Positions 13,450 through 13,528 of a DNA stretch of 13,528 bases are shown in pieces (position 1 is the first letter of the stretch; each line of letters opens with the position of its first letter). This DNA is from Clostridiales bacterium (GTDB lineage: Bacteria; Bacillota; Clostridia; Oscillospirales; Acutalibacteraceae), in contig JAAVHU010000033.1 of the NCBI GenBank assembly GCA_014799585.1, positions 8,173 through 21,700 on the forward strand, written 5' to 3'. The position numbers and the translations under genes were made by a program. The notes below the pieces were generated by a model. It was not told the DNA's origin and did not search any database. It saw nothing but the letters and a program-made list of their open reading frames with translations.

Positions 13450-13475
13450 AAGGGGCAGATTTGTTTCTGCCCCTT
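13450..13475. terminator. GC-rich hairpin between the upstream gene and lspA
   Basis: AAGGGGCAGA (13450-13459) pairs perfectly with TCTGCCCCTT (13466-13475) around a 6-nt loop. On the minus strand it follows the upstream stop by about 26 nt and precedes the lspA ribosome site by 10 nt. There is no T tract after it on that strand (it continues ATATTG), so termination would be weak; an mRNA-stabilising or attenuating role is possible. Confidence 0.5.
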
Positions 13476-13501
13476 TTGAAATTTTTATTAAATAAAACGT
13501 A

Positions 13502-13528
13502 TTATTTTTCCATTTCAGCAATAACTGC
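13502..13528 (-). CDS. Possible C-terminal end of an upstream gene
   Basis: Only 27 bases are visible. Read in one minus-strand frame they encode AVIAEMEK followed by TAA. The charged tail would suit several proteins, including DivIVA-like coiled coils that often lie upstream of lspA, but the length is too small to assign anything. The hairpin right after the stop supports a gene end here. Confidence 0.35.
   Translation of the reverse strand, partial: AVIAEMEK

Noticed and set aside
1..13528. tRNA, rRNA, prophage or insertion sequence
   Set aside because: No cloverleaf with a conserved T-loop, no rRNA segment and no transposase or integrase reading frame was seen on either strand.

Overview
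The window comes from a low-GC, Gram-positive, anaerobic and probably spore-forming bacterium of the Clostridia. The evidence is AT-rich DNA with strong AGGAGG-type ribosome binding sites, two or three sporulation genes (yqfC, yqfD and a YlbJ-like protein), an oxygen-sensitive [FeFe]-hydrogenase operon, and the Firmicutes-type order lspA-rluD. Genus and species cannot be read from the sequence. No insertion sequence, prophage, CRISPR array, rRNA or tRNA was seen.

Layout. 1-743 (minus) is the N-terminal two thirds of mannonate dehydratase (uxuA), cut by the window edge, with its own promoter at 774-801. 823-2257 (minus) is the overlapping sporulation pair yqfC-yqfD. Facing it head to head across 40 bp is a polytopic membrane protein of the YlbJ type (2298-3320, plus). 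A 155-bp gap (3321-3475) holds a candidate terminator, a perfect 16-bp palindrome, two TATAAT hexamers and a second inverted repeat. It leads into hydC-hydB-hydA (3476-7602, plus), a trimeric NAD-linked [FeFe] hydrogenase of the electron-bifurcating type, closed by a strong bidirectional terminator (7614-7644).

The rest is on the minus strand in two apparent operons. The one nearer the right edge runs unknown gene tail - lspA - rluD - HAD/Cof phosphatase - nfo (13528 down to 10305), with short overlaps or gaps between the named genes. After a 186-bp gap with direct and inverted repeats comes a second, four-gene run: XRE regulator with membrane domain - DUF218 (YdcF/SanA-like) membrane protein - small HAD phosphatase - DMP19/DUF4375-like protein (10118 down to 7724). 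It ends at the same bidirectional terminator as hydA.

How the genes work together. HydC and HydB form the NADH-oxidising/flavin arm, related to NuoE and NuoF. HydA carries the H-cluster and a relay of Fe-S clusters. By family analogy the complex couples NADH and reduced ferredoxin to H2, which suits fermentative disposal of electrons. LspA, RluD, Nfo and the Cof-type protein are housekeeping genes. The XRE-DUF218-HAD-DMP19 operon is the least explained unit. I see no clear sign of a wholly new system. The most useful leads are the uncharacterised regulatory DNA before hydC and before the XRE gene, the four-gene operon, and an Ile in place of the usual Met beside an H-cluster ligand in HydA. 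Several start codons were moved inward from the longest open frame because a Shine-Dalgarno sequence fits the inner start better.
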